Part shown: piece by piece, positions 49,693 to 58,116 of the stretch
Layout: every line of letters begins with the position of its first letter
Position numbering within the stretch: the first letter of the stretch is position 1
Assembly (NCBI GenBank): GCA_023150875.1
Contig: JAKLKC010000034.1
Coordinates: forward strand, 1 to 64,000
Direction of reading: 5' to 3'
From: Myxococcota bacterium
GTDB taxonomy: Bacteria > Myxococcota_A > UBA796 > UBA9615 > JAKLKC01
DNA: 64,000 bases
The notes under the pieces: model-generated
Databases searched by the model: none
Told to the model about the DNA's origin: nothing
What the model saw: only the letters and a program-made list of their open reading frames with translations
Position numbers and translations under genes: made by a program

Positions 49693-50880
49693 ATGTCCGC
49701 GAGGGCGAAGGCACCCGTACGCCTGGCCGTTCTCGTCGCGCTCGTCCTGCCGATGGGCGAGGCGTCGGCCAGCTCCCCCCCCGTCAGCCACCGCGAGCCC
49801 ACGCTCCCGGACGGGCTCCCCATCCCCGAGAGCGGCGACGGTGACGGCGGATCCGGCGAGGATCCCGGCGATCCCGGGGACCCGCCGTCCCCCCTGGACA
49901 GCGACGGCGACCTGCTGAGCGACGACCTCGAGCTCGCCGCGGGCCTCCTGCCCTTCGACGCCGACTCCGACGACGACGGCGTCCTCGACGGCATCGAGGG
50001 CTTCATCGACACCGACGCGGACGGCCTGATCGACGCCCTGGACCCCGACAGCGACGACGACGGCCTGCTGGACGGCGTCGAGGCGGGGATCACCCTGGAC
50101 CTCGTCCACCCCGACACCGACGCGACCTCGCCGTCGTTCGCGGCCGACGCGGATCCCCGGGTGACGACCGATCGCCTGGACGGTGACACCGACGACGACG
50201 GGCTCGGGGACGGAGAAGAGGACCTGGACGGCGACGGGGCCCGCGCCCTCCACGAGACGGATCCCGGTCGCTTCGACAGCGACGGCGACGGCCTCGGGGA
50301 CGGGATGGAGCTGGGGGTGGGTCAGAAGGCCGCCTCGGGCACCGACTTCGCGGTGTTCGCGGCCGACCGCGACCCCGGCTCCCTCACCGATCCCCTGGAC
50401 GCCGACACCGACGACGACGGGATCCCCGACGGAGTGGAGGACGCCGACCGCGACGGGCGGGTCTCGGCGCTGGAGACCGACCCCGTCTCGATGGACTCGG
50501 ACGGCGACGGCATCCCCGACTCGGTGGAGCTCGGCCTCTTCGAGCCGATGGGGCTCGACACCGATCCCGCGCTCTTCGTCGCCGACGCCGATCCCGCCAC
50601 CCTGACCGATCCCACCAACCCCGACACCGACCGGGACGGGATCCCCGACGGCGTCGAGGACGCCAACGCCAACGGCGCCCTGGACGCCGGCGAGACCAGC
50701 CCGGTCATGCCCAGCCTGGACTCGGGCCTCTCCCCCGACCCGAGCGCGCCGGAGGTGGTGTCGGACGCCCTGTACCTCGGGGACTACGACGGCGCCTGCT
50801 CCGCGGCCCCCGGCGGTCGCCCCGGTGCCGTCGGACTGCTCGCCCTCCTCCTCGCCACCGCCCTCCGCCGCCGCCGCTGA
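49693..50880 (+). CDS. Thrombospondin-3-type repeat protein with MYXO-CTERM-like tail
   Basis: A 395-residue exported protein. A signal peptide (LAVLVALVLPMGEASA) is followed by an acidic array of TSP3/calcium-binding repeats: DSDGDLLSDDLELAAG, DADSDDDGVLDGIEG, DTDADGLIDALDPDSDDDG, DTDDDGIPDGVEDADRDG and more. The C-terminus has a single Cys (GACSAAPGG), a hydrophobic segment (AVGLLALLLATAL) and RRRR, the architecture of MYXO-CTERM signals recognised by myxosortase. It is probably anchored to the outer surface with Ca2+-stiffened stalks. AAGGAG precedes the ATG. Confidence 0.82.
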   Translation: MSARAKAPVRLAVLVALVLPMGEASASSPPVSHREPTLPDGLPIPESGDGDGGSGEDPGDPGDPPSPLDSDGDLLSDDLELAAGLLPFDADSDDDGVLDGIEGFIDTDADGLIDALDPDSDDDGLLDGVEAGITLDLVHPDTDATSPSFAADADPRVTTDRLDGDTDDDGLGDGEEDLDGDGARALHETDPGRFDSDGDGLGDGMELGVGQKAASGTDFAVFAADRDPGSLTDPLDADTDDDGIPDGVEDADRDGRVSALETDPVSMDSDGDGIPDSVELGLFEPMGLDTDPALFVADADPATLTDPTNPDTDRDGIPDGVEDANANGALDAGETSPVMPSLDSGLSPDPSAPEVVSDALYLGDYDGACSAAPGGRPGAVGLLALLLATALRRRR

Positions 50881-50907
50881 CCTCCCCCCATCCGGACGCA
50901 TTCCCCA

Positions 50908-51786
50908 TCAACCCGCCAGCTCTACCCCCCTCGCCTCCAGCGCCGCCCGCAGGGCCGCGGTCTCCGCCTCCGTCACCGGAGACAGGGGTGGCCTCACGCC
51001 CGTGCTCGCCCCCGGCAGGGTGGTGACCGACGCCAGCCACTTCCACGCCGCCACCTTCGACGACGGGCGGACCTCGTCCAGGGCCGCCAGGGCGGCGTCC
51101 AGCACCCGCTGGGCCTCGGGCTCCCCGCGGCCGGCGCCCGCGACCTCCCCGGGGAAGGCGTTGCCCGCCGCGGACATGGTGCCCCACGCGCCCAGGGCCC
51201 GGGCCCGGGACGCGAGGCGGTCCGATCCCGCCCACACCCGGAAGCCCGGCGCCACCGCGGCGAGCGCGGCGACGGAGGCGGGATCCCCCGAGGAGTCCTT
51301 CGCGCCCATCAGCCGCGGGTGCCCCGCCAGGCGGAGCACCAGCCCGGGGGTGATGGGGACCCGGGTCATCGCCGGGATGTGGTAGAGGGCGACGGGGACG
51401 GGCGAGGCGTCGAGGACAGGCAGGAAGAAGCGCACCAGCCCCTCCTCCGGGGGCGCGGGATAGTAGAACGGAGGGGGCACCAGCACCGCCCGGGCCCCGG
51501 CGTCGGCGGCGCGTCGCACCAGGTCCACCACGTCGGGGAGGGCCGTGCCCCCGCACCCGGCGATCACCGGCAGCCTCCCCGCCGCCTCCACCGCCGCGCC
51601 GATCCATCGGGCCCGCTCCGCCAGCGAGAACGACGGGTACTCGCCGGTGGTCCCCAGCGCCAGCAACCCGTCGATCCCCCCCGCCGCCAGGCGCGCGGCG
51701 TGTTCCCGGGCCGCCCCGGGATCGGGACGGCCGCCGGAGTCCAGGAAGGTGACGGTGGCGCACACGGCGCGGGCGTCGAAACTCAC
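50908..51786 (-). CDS. DapA/NAL-family aldolase (dihydrodipicolinate synthase-like)
   Basis: A 292-residue class I aldolase of the DHDPS/N-acetylneuraminate lyase superfamily. The Schiff-base Lys is K163 (LMGAKDSSGD), the catalytic Tyr is Y135 (VALYHIPAMT), and the substrate carboxylate loop is GTTGEY near residues 45-50. Substrate cannot be assigned: true DapA usually has a different loop around the second Tyr and clusters with lysine genes, which are absent here. The start is a GTG with GAGG five bases upstream. It ends 28 bases from the convergent TSP3 gene. Confidence 0.85.
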   Translation of the reverse strand: MSFDARAVCATVTFLDSGGRPDPGAAREHAARLAAGGIDGLLALGTTGEYPSFSLAERARWIGAAVEAAGRLPVIAGCGGTALPDVVDLVRRAADAGARAVLVPPPFYYPAPPEEGLVRFFLPVLDASPVPVALYHIPAMTRVPITPGLVLRLAGHPRLMGAKDSSGDPASVAALAAVAPGFRVWAGSDRLASRARALGAWGTMSAAGNAFPGEVAGAGRGEPEAQRVLDAALAALDEVRPSSKVAAWKWLASVTTLPGASTGVRPPLSPVTEAETAALRAALEARGVELAG

Positions 51787-51825
51787 GGCGACCTCGGGAG
51801 GAGCGGGCCCTTCCGGGCGCCGGCC

Positions 51826-52539
51826 TCAGCGCTCCTCGAAGCGGTGCAAGAAGCGCCGCGCCGCCGTGTCGATCTCCAGCCAGGACAGGCGCGAGCGGGA
51901 GCAGGTCCCGGAGTTCAGGTAGTGGCCGGCGGGGGTCCGCAGCACCGTGCCCCGGTGGGTGTGGCCCATCACCACCACGTCCGAGATCCGGGCGTCCAGC
52001 CGCGCCAGCGCCGCCCGAACCAGGGCGCCCCGGGGGCTGTCGGAGGGGCTCGGCGTGTGCTTGTAGCCGTCGAACCACTCCAGCACCTCCGCCAGGGGCC
52101 GGAGCCCCATGCGCTCCACCCAGCCGGCGAGCCAGCTCGCGAACTGCCCGTAGCGCGGGTGGCGCTGGAGGAAGGGGTCGTGGAGGTGCCCGTGGGTGAA
52201 GTGCAGCCGGAGGCCGTCGGCCTCCATGTCCACCACCTCGGGCGCCCCCAGCTCCGCCACGGCGACGTGGTCGTGGTTGCCCGCGATGTACAGATATGGC
52301 CCGCGGTCGAAGCGCTCCACCAGGCGGCGGTAGCGCTCCCGGGCGCCGTGGAGCTCCTCGGCCTGGCTGCCCGGCCGCCGGCCGTGGTCGGTCTGGTACA
52401 CGTCGCCGTTGAGGACGATGCGGTCGAAGCGGCGCTCCAGGCGGTCCAGGAAGCGCAGGAACGCCTCCTCGCCGTGGCGGAACTGGTCCACCGCGGAGCA
52501 GGCGCCGAGGTGCAGGTCGGAGATGACGGCGATCTTCAC
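51826..52539 (-). CDS. Calcineurin-like metallophosphoesterase (LpxH/UDP-diacylglucosamine-hydrolase-like)
   Basis: A 237-residue cytosolic phosphoesterase with the full metal signature: AVISDLHLGA, VLNGDVYQTD, YIAGNHDHV, FTHGHLHDPF and VMGHTHRGT. The spacing and the GHLHD/GHTHRG order resemble the LpxH family of lipid A synthesis. LpxH-defining residues cannot be checked by eye, so a general phosphodiesterase is equally possible. The start is a GTG giving MKIAVISDLH. It ends 39 bases upstream of the DapA-like gene on the same strand. Confidence 0.82.
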   Translation of the reverse strand: MKIAVISDLHLGACSAVDQFRHGEEAFLRFLDRLERRFDRIVLNGDVYQTDHGRRPGSQAEELHGARERYRRLVERFDRGPYLYIAGNHDHVAVAELGAPEVVDMEADGLRLHFTHGHLHDPFLQRHPRYGQFASWLAGWVERMGLRPLAEVLEWFDGYKHTPSPSDSPRGALVRAALARLDARISDVVVMGHTHRGTVLRTPAGHYLNSGTCSRSRLSWLEIDTAARRFLHRFEER

Positions 52540-52785
52540 GGTGACGGTTCCAAGACTCCCGCGGGCGGCGGCGCGGGACTCCGCCGTGCCCCGTTGGTGG
52601 GGTGGGACCCGGCCGCCCGCCCCTCGTCCGCGGGGGGACGAGGAGGCACCATAGAACCGTGTCCGGTCCCCGCGCCACCCCCAAGTACGCAGGACGTGTA
52701 GAGTTTTCGTCAAGTTTCCCATCGGACGCGCCCCCGTCGCCGTGAGGGGCGGCGCACGGGGGTCGCGCCGGGGAGGGTCGCGGGC

Positions 52786-53577
52786 ATGGCGGGTCGGCGC
52801 GGGATCGAGGTCCACGACGAGCGCCGGTGGGTGTTCCACCGGGTGGCGGAGGACTACGACCGCCACCGGCCCCCCTGGCCCGCCGCGGCGGTGGACCGGC
52901 TGATCTCCCTGGCGGTCCCCGGCTTGCCGGTCTGCGACCTGGGGGCCGGCACCGGGCTGCTCGCCCTGGACCTGGCCCGCCGCGGGGCGCGGGTGGACGC
53001 CGTCGAGCCGGCCCGGGGCATGGGCGAGGCCCTGGCCGCCCGGGCCGCCGCCGCCGCCCTCCCCGCCACCTGGGTCCACGCCGCGGGGGAGGCCACCGGG
53101 CTCCCCGGGGAGGGCTACGGCCTCGTCACCGTCGCCGACGCCGTCCAGTGGCTGGACGGGGAGCGGGGCCCCCGGGAGGCGGCGCGGCTGCTGGCACCGG
53201 GGGGCACCCTGGCGGTCTTGGGGGTGAGGTGGGAGGGGAACCCCCTCCAGCGGGCCGTCGCGGAGCTGATCGCCCGCCACAACTCCAGGGCCGCGGGGGG
53301 AGGCCGCCGCGGCGACGTCGCCTCGGCCTTCGTCGCCGCCGCCCTCCCCCGCCGTCCCCGGCGGCGGGAGGTCTTCGGCGTGACGGACGCGCTCCCCGAG
53401 GAGACCCTGGTGGGCCTGATGCGCTCCCACTCCTACGTCGGCCCTGCCCTGGGCGAGGAGGGGCTCCGGCGCTTCGAGGACGAGCTGCGGGCGTTGGCCC
53501 GGGCGGTGGCGGGGGAGCCTCCCTGGGCGTGGCCGCGGGTGGTGGAGCTGGTCCACGCCTCGCGCCGGGGGCGGTGA
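52786..53577 (+). CDS. Class I SAM-dependent methyltransferase
   Basis: A 263-residue protein with a Methyltransf_11-type domain: VAEDYDRHRPPWP upstream, motif I VCDLGAGTGLLALDLARRG, acidic VDAVEPARGM, VTVADAVQWLDGE and LLAPGGTLAVLG. 'FHRVAEDYDRHRP' is typical of SAM methyltransferases resembling UbiE/trans-aconitate types. It is divergent from the metallophosphoesterase, with 246 bases between starts and no clear promoter there. Substrate unknown. Confidence 0.82.
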   Translation: MAGRRGIEVHDERRWVFHRVAEDYDRHRPPWPAAAVDRLISLAVPGLPVCDLGAGTGLLALDLARRGARVDAVEPARGMGEALAARAAAAALPATWVHAAGEATGLPGEGYGLVTVADAVQWLDGERGPREAARLLAPGGTLAVLGVRWEGNPLQRAVAELIARHNSRAAGGGRRGDVASAFVAAALPRRPRRREVFGVTDALPEETLVGLMRSHSYVGPALGEEGLRRFEDELRALARAVAGEPPWAWPRVVELVHASRRGR

Positions 53578-53747
53578 GCGGGGGCAATGGCGGGGATCGC
53601 CCGCCGTCCTTCCGTTCCCGGGGAGGAGCCTGTACCTTCTGGGGGGCGCTGCGGGACGCCGCGCCGCCCGGGAGCGCCGGGGGTCGCCGGCAGGGCCCGT
53701 CCCGGGCCGGGGAAGCCCGCCCGGGGCGAGTCGGCGGTGTTCGAACG

Positions 53748-54206
53748 ATGAGCTGGACCTGGACCGGTTTCGAGGTCCGCGCTGCGGCGCGGCTGTGCGA
53801 GGCCCTCTACCCGTCGGAGGTGGAGGGTGACCTCGCGGTCGGCGCCGCCGACGTCGGGATGGACGCCTTCGTCCCGCGCCTCGTGGACATGCTCCCCCAC
53901 TCCTCCGCCCTCCTCCTGCGGCTGGCGGTGTGGATCGTGCTGCTCTCCCCTCCCCTGCTGGGCCTGGGCGCCCGGACCTTCCTCGGGCTGGACGCCGACG
54001 GACGCGACCGCGCGGTGTCGCGCCTGGCGGACCACCGCCTCTACCTGGTGCGGGAGCTGACGATGCTGTGGAAGGCCTTCGCGGGCATGGGCTACGCCGG
54101 GGATCCGCGGGTACGCGCGGCCCTCGGCATCACGCCCACGGCGGACCCCGCGGGCCTGCCATCCGCCTCCGACCCGGTCGCCCTCGGCCGCGGGGAGGGG
54201 CGATGA
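53748..54206 (+). CDS. Small partner protein of GMC oxidoreductase
   Basis: A 152-residue protein with one hydrophobic segment (ALLLRLAVWIVLLSPPLLG) followed by charged helices (DRAVSRLADHRLYLVRELTML, FAGMGYAGDPRVRAALGI). It overlaps the GMC oxidoreductase gene by four bases (ATGA). Its position and size match the gluconate-2-dehydrogenase-subunit-3-like partners of GMC enzymes that anchor or export the catalytic subunit. No twin-arginine signal is seen in either protein, so a membrane anchor role is inferred. Confidence 0.65.
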   Translation: MSWTWTGFEVRAAARLCEALYPSEVEGDLAVGAADVGMDAFVPRLVDMLPHSSALLLRLAVWIVLLSPPLLGLGARTFLGLDADGRDRAVSRLADHRLYLVRELTMLWKAFAGMGYAGDPRVRAALGITPTADPAGLPSASDPVALGRGEGR

Positions 54207-55747
54207 GCCTCCCCCCCTCCCGCCTGGACCTGGCGACGCCCGGACCCGAGGGTGTGGACGAGGCGGACTTCGTGGTGGTGGGCTCGGGGGCGGCGGGTGC
54301 CACCGTGGCCCTGTGCCTCGCCGAGGCCGGGGCCGATGTCGTCGTCCTGGAGGAGGGCCCCCACGTCCCCGTCGAGGCCCGCGCGGGGGACGTGTTCACC
54401 ACCGTGAAGCGCCAGATCCGGGACCGCCTCAGCGGGGGCATGACGGGGAGGGCGATCTCCCCCGTCATCCAGGGCTCCGCCGTCGGGGGGAGCACCCTGG
54501 TCAACTCCGCCATCGTGTGGCGCCTCCCCGAGGACGTGGCGTTCCAGTGGGACCGCCTCCCCGGCCTGAAGGGCGCGTTCCCCTACGACGAGCTGGTGCG
54601 CTACATGGAGCGCATCGAGGACGACCTGGGGGTCGGCGAGGTCCCCCGGGACCGCATGGGGCGGAACGCCACCCTGATGGAAGCCGGCGCCCGGGCCCTC
54701 GGGTTCGCGGGCAACGTCATCCGCAGGAACGTGCAGGGCTGCCAGGGCTCGGGGCGTTGCCTCCAGGGCTGCCCCAACGCGGCCAAGCTCAGCCTGGACC
54801 TGACGTACCTGCCCCGGGCCGTGGGGATGGGGGCGAGGATCTACGAGAACTGCCGGGTCTCGCGCCTGACCTTCGCCGGCGCCGCCTGCCACGGGGTGGA
54901 GGCGGAGCTGCTGGACCCGGAGAGTCGCCGCCCCCTCCGCCCCTTCCGGGCCCGCGCCCGCAGGGGGGTGATCGTGGCGGCCAGCGCCATCCAGTCCCCC
55001 AACCTGCTGCGGCGCAGCGGCCTCGGCCGCGCCCTGCCTCGCCTCGGAGACCACTTCACCTGCCACCCAGGCACCGGCGTGGCGGGCGAGTTCGACGAGC
55101 CGGTGCGGATGTGGAGCGGCGCGACCCAGGCGTGGGAGAGCGCCCACTACCGCCCCGAGGGCTTCAAGCTGGAGGCGATCAACCTGCCCCCCGAGCTGGC
55201 GGTGGTGCGGATGCCCGGGGCGGGGCGCGAGATGATGCATCGCCTGGCCCGCTTCGACCGCATGGCCCTGTGGGGATTCCAGGTCCGCTCCGACGCCCGG
55301 GGAACGGTGCGCCCCATGCCGTTGCTGGGCGGAGACATGATCCGCTTCACCCCCAGCCGGCGGGACATGGGGGTCGCCGCCCGGGCGATCAAGCTGCTGG
55401 GCGAGATGATGTTCGCCGCCGGGGCCCGCAAGGTCTACCTGGGGGTGCACGGCCTCCCCGACGAGGTCCACTCGCCGGACGGGCTCAGGATCCTGGACCG
55501 GATGGAGCTGGACCCCCGCCAGGTCCACATGATGGCCTCCCACCTCTTCGGCACCTGCGTCATGTCCCCCGACCGGTCCACCGGGGTCGTGGACACGGGC
55601 TTCCAGGCCCACGGCCTGCCGGGCCTGTACGTGGTGGACTCCTCGGTCTTCCCCACCAACCTCGGGGTGAACCCCCAGCACTCGATCATGGCGGTGGCCA
55701 TGCTCGCCGCCCGGCGGATCGCCGAGGGCGCCCGGGTGTCGCGGTAG
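54203..55747 (+). CDS. GMC-family FAD oxidoreductase
   Basis: A 514-residue flavoprotein. The FAD motif is DFVVVGSGAAGATVALCLAEAGADVVVLEEG. The GMC signatures include IQGSAVGGSTLVNSAIVWRLP, a Cys cluster (GCQGSGRCLQGCPNAAKLS) that resembles iron-sulfur-type or disulfide-rich inserts of long-chain alcohol oxidases, VIVAASAIQSPNLL, and the C-terminal catalytic segment YVVDSSVFPTNLGVNPQHSIMAVA (His-Asn pair). It oxidises a hydroxyl of an unknown alcohol, sugar or sterol. Long-chain alcohol or cholesterol-type substrates are a fair guess from the Cys insert. It is coupled to the small gene upstream. Confidence 0.85.
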   Translation: MSLPPSRLDLATPGPEGVDEADFVVVGSGAAGATVALCLAEAGADVVVLEEGPHVPVEARAGDVFTTVKRQIRDRLSGGMTGRAISPVIQGSAVGGSTLVNSAIVWRLPEDVAFQWDRLPGLKGAFPYDELVRYMERIEDDLGVGEVPRDRMGRNATLMEAGARALGFAGNVIRRNVQGCQGSGRCLQGCPNAAKLSLDLTYLPRAVGMGARIYENCRVSRLTFAGAACHGVEAELLDPESRRPLRPFRARARRGVIVAASAIQSPNLLRRSGLGRALPRLGDHFTCHPGTGVAGEFDEPVRMWSGATQAWESAHYRPEGFKLEAINLPPELAVVRMPGAGREMMHRLARFDRMALWGFQVRSDARGTVRPMPLLGGDMIRFTPSRRDMGVAARAIKLLGEMMFAAGARKVYLGVHGLPDEVHSPDGLRILDRMELDPRQVHMMASHLFGTCVMSPDRSTGVVDTGFQAHGLPGLYVVDSSVFPTNLGVNPQHSIMAVAMLAARRIAEGARVSR

Positions 55748-55778
55748 GGGCCGCAGGGGAGCGCCGGGGCCAGGACCC

Positions 55779-56990
55779 ATGGAGTTCGAGAGCCACCTGC
55801 TGCTGAGGGACGCCGTGTTCTGGGCGGTGATGGCCGCCGCCGGCGTCGGCTCCCTCGTGGCCTCCCGGCGGGCCCTGGGGCGGGGCGCGGGTGCGCCGGC
55901 CGCCGCGGCGCCCGTCGTCCTGGTGGTCGCGTTGGGGGTGGCGAGCGGCTTCGTCCTGGCCACCGCGGGTCCCGGGCACCCGGCGTTCACGGTGCTGCGC
56001 TACCTGGCCTTCACCGGCCTGGCGGCCCTGCCCGCCCTCGCCGTGGGCCACGCGTTCCTGGCCCGCCGCGCCCTTCCCCGGCTCGCGGCGGCGTGGGCGG
56101 CCCTGGGCCTGACGTCGGCGGCGGTGGGGTTGGAGGCGCTGGTGCTCGGGCCCTCGCGGGTGGAGCGGGTGGAGCACGTCGTCGAGGCCCCCGCCCGTGC
56201 CCGCCTGTCCAGCCCCCTCCGGATCGCCCACGTCAGCGACATCCAGACCGACCGCGTGGGCCCCCGCGAGGAGCTGTGGCTGGGCCGCGTGGCCGCCGAG
56301 AGACCCGATCTCGTTGTGATCACTGGGGATTTCCTCCAGTGCCCCGATCCTGCCCGCTACCGCGAGCAGTCGGAGCGCCTCCGCCCCCTGTTGGCCGCCC
56401 TCGCCGCGTCCGCGCGGTACGGAGCCTTCGCAGTGTGGGGGAACGTGGACCCCCGGGACGGCTTCCCCGACCTGTTGCGGGGGACGGGGCTGGAGTTGCT
56501 GGAGGACGAGAGTCGGGTGTTGGACGCTGGGGGCGTGCCCCTGCGGCTGACGGGCCTGAGCCTGGCGCACGGCTTCGCCATGGACGCCGCCGTGCTCCGC
56601 CCCTTCCTCCCGCCCGCACCGGAAGGGGGTCTCCACCTGGCCTTCGCCCACGCGCCGGACTTCGCGGCGGCGGCCACGGAGCTGGGCACGGTGGACCTGG
56701 CCCTGGCCGGCCACACCCACGGCGGCCAGGTGGTGGTCCCCGGCTTCGGTCCTCCCCTGACCCTCTCCCGCCTCCCCCGCCGTCACGCCTCCGGCCTGAG
56801 CTTCCTGGGCGCCCTCCCCCTGGTGGTCTCCAAGGGCCTGGGCATGGAGCGCTCCACCGCCCCCCGGATCCGCTTCTTCTGCCCCTCCGACGTGACCCTC
56901 GTCTCGTGGGGCCCGCCCGCCGGCCGGGGCTCGGTCACGGCCCCGGGCCGGGCGCAAGATCGCGGGGATGGGCGGACGGGGAAGATGTAG
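55779..56990 (+). CDS. Membrane metallophosphoesterase (YkuE-like), variant GNH motif
   Basis: A 403-residue protein with three or four N-terminal membrane helices (about residues 10-30, 45-65, 72-92, 100-120) and a C-terminal calcineurin-like domain: RIAHVSDIQTD (154), VVITGDF (184), VWGNVDPRD (221-224), FAHAPDF and LAGHTHGGQV. The YkuE/YaeI order is kept, but the conserved His of GNH[D/E] is Val. The two metal-binding Asp and GHTHGG remain, so metal binding is likely while the acid catalyst is altered. It starts 31 bases after the GMC gene. Confidence 0.8.
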   Translation: MEFESHLLLRDAVFWAVMAAAGVGSLVASRRALGRGAGAPAAAAPVVLVVALGVASGFVLATAGPGHPAFTVLRYLAFTGLAALPALAVGHAFLARRALPRLAAAWAALGLTSAAVGLEALVLGPSRVERVEHVVEAPARARLSSPLRIAHVSDIQTDRVGPREELWLGRVAAERPDLVVITGDFLQCPDPARYREQSERLRPLLAALAASARYGAFAVWGNVDPRDGFPDLLRGTGLELLEDESRVLDAGGVPLRLTGLSLAHGFAMDAAVLRPFLPPAPEGGLHLAFAHAPDFAAAATELGTVDLALAGHTHGGQVVVPGFGPPLTLSRLPRRHASGLSFLGALPLVVSKGLGMERSTAPRIRFFCPSDVTLVSWGPPAGRGSVTAPGRAQDRGDGRTGKM

Positions 56991-57026
56991 GACGGCGGCT
57001 GCGTGGCCCCCAGGCCCGTTCCGGAG

Positions 57027-57073
57027 TTGACGTGCCGGTTGCCTGCACACATGATCTCCCCCAGATCATGTGT
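57027..57073 (+). promoter_or_regulatory. Promoter and palindromic operator of HEPN/MNT module
   Basis: TTGACG (57027-57032), 17 bases, CATGAT (57050-57055) forms the promoter. A perfect 11-bp inverted repeat, ACACATGATCT (57047-57057) and AGATCATGTGT (57063-57073) with a five-base spacer, covers the -10 and start. The first gene product contains a ribbon-helix-helix DNA-binding domain, so this is very likely its autoregulatory site. Confidence 0.72.
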
Positions 57074-57089
57074 CCGAACGGGGGATCAC

Positions 57090-57515
57090 ATGCCCAACCT
57101 GACGATCACCATGGATGAGCCTTCCCTCGCGTCGGCGAAGCGGTACGCGGCCGAGAGGGGAACGAGCGTCAGCGCGCTCCTGCGGTCCTGCTGCGATCAG
57201 ATGGGTCGGGAGCTTCGCTGGGGACCCCGCCCTCCTCCGCTGTCGCTGGTGATCCGGACGCTCCGGGAGCGCCGGGGGGACCTTGCCCGGTTGGGCGTCA
57301 AGCACGCGGGGGTCTTCGGCTCGGTGGCCAGGGGGGACGCGGACTTCGGCAGTGACGTCGACGTGGCGGTAGAGCTCGAGCCCGGTCGAGACGTCTTCGA
57401 TCTCGCGAAGCTCGCGGGCTACCTCACGGACGCCCTGGGAGCACGCGTGGACGTCGCGTCCCTCGGGCCCGTCGAACGCTCGAGGGCGGGCGAGGACGTG
57501 GTCCATGCCTTCTGA
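57090..57515 (+). CDS. MNT antitoxin with fused ribbon-helix-helix domain
   Basis: A 141-residue protein in two parts. Residues 1-45 form a CopG/DUF6364-type ribbon-helix-helix (PNLTITMDEPSLASAKRYA, GTSVSALLRS). Residues about 55-141 are a minimal nucleotidyltransferase with GSVARG (77-82) and SDVD (88-91), the metal Asp pair. MNT proteins of the MntA type inactivate their HEPN toxin by adding AMP to a Tyr. The ATG at 57090 follows GGGGATC; an upstream ATG at 57003 is in frame but would run through the operator. It overlaps the HEPN gene by 11 bases. Confidence 0.82.
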   Translation: MPNLTITMDEPSLASAKRYAAERGTSVSALLRSCCDQMGRELRWGPRPPPLSLVIRTLRERRGDLARLGVKHAGVFGSVARGDADFGSDVDVAVELEPGRDVFDLAKLAGYLTDALGARVDVASLGPVERSRAGEDVVHAF

Positions 57516-57882
57516 TCAGGTCGAGCGGCGCCTTCGAAGCATCCTGGACGACGTGGCCAGGATCCGCCGACACCTGGGCGGGGGCGACGTTACGGCTTCC
57601 CTCGCGGACGAGAAGACGTGCGACGCGGTGGAGCGCTGTCTCGAGCGGATCGCCGAGGCGGCTCGGAAGATCGGCGACAGGCTCGACGCGGCCTACCCGG
57701 CGGTCGACTTCCACGCCCTGCGGCAGTTCGGCAGCGTGCTCCGACACGACTACGACGCGATCGACCCGGGCCTCATCGCGTCGGCCGTGGTCCACCGGCT
57801 CCCGAAACTGGAGGCGGCATGTCGGGATGCCCTGGCGCGCGGGGCCGCGGCGGCCCCATCCGAGGGAGAGGGCGGCGGGTGA
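57505..57882 (+). CDS. HepT-like HEPN toxin
   Basis: A 125-residue all-helical protein of the HEPN (DUF86) superfamily. The active segment LRQFGSVLRHDYDAI (72-86) holds H81 and the following Tyr83 of the HXY motif that MntA-type antitoxins modify. The family's usual 'R-N-x-x-x-H' is changed: Gly-Ser occupies the R-N positions while R73 and R80 flank them. HEPN toxins cut RNA. The overlap with the antitoxin gene and the shared operator make a type VII-like toxin-antitoxin pair the best reading. The C-terminal 20 residues are low-complexity. Confidence 0.78.
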   Translation: MPSDQVERRLRSILDDVARIRRHLGGGDVTASLADEKTCDAVERCLERIAEAARKIGDRLDAAYPAVDFHALRQFGSVLRHDYDAIDPGLIASAVVHRLPKLEAACRDALARGAAAAPSEGEGGG

Positions 57883-57928
57883 AGGTGCTGGAACGCGAAG
57901 GGGCCCTCGGGCGGAGCCGAGGTCGGAG

Positions 57929-57965
57929 GCCACGCCCGCCATGAGCGACCGAAGGTCGGCGTGGC
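57929..57965. terminator. Inverted repeat after HEPN gene
   Basis: GCCACGCC (57929-57936) and GGCGTGGC (57958-57965) are exact complements around a 21-base loop, 46 bases after the HEPN stop. A possible terminator; no T-run follows. Confidence 0.35.
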
Positions 57966-58116
57966 GGTCCTGACACCCGCCGCTCACTTCGACTGAGGAC
58001 GCCTCGCGCGAAAGTGCGGATCAGCCCGCCGGGGGCCCGCCTCGCCGGACATGGCTGGCCGACCCCCCTCCCCGCCCCCTCCTCCCTCCCGTGCTATCCT
58101 CCGCGCCGGGTTCACC

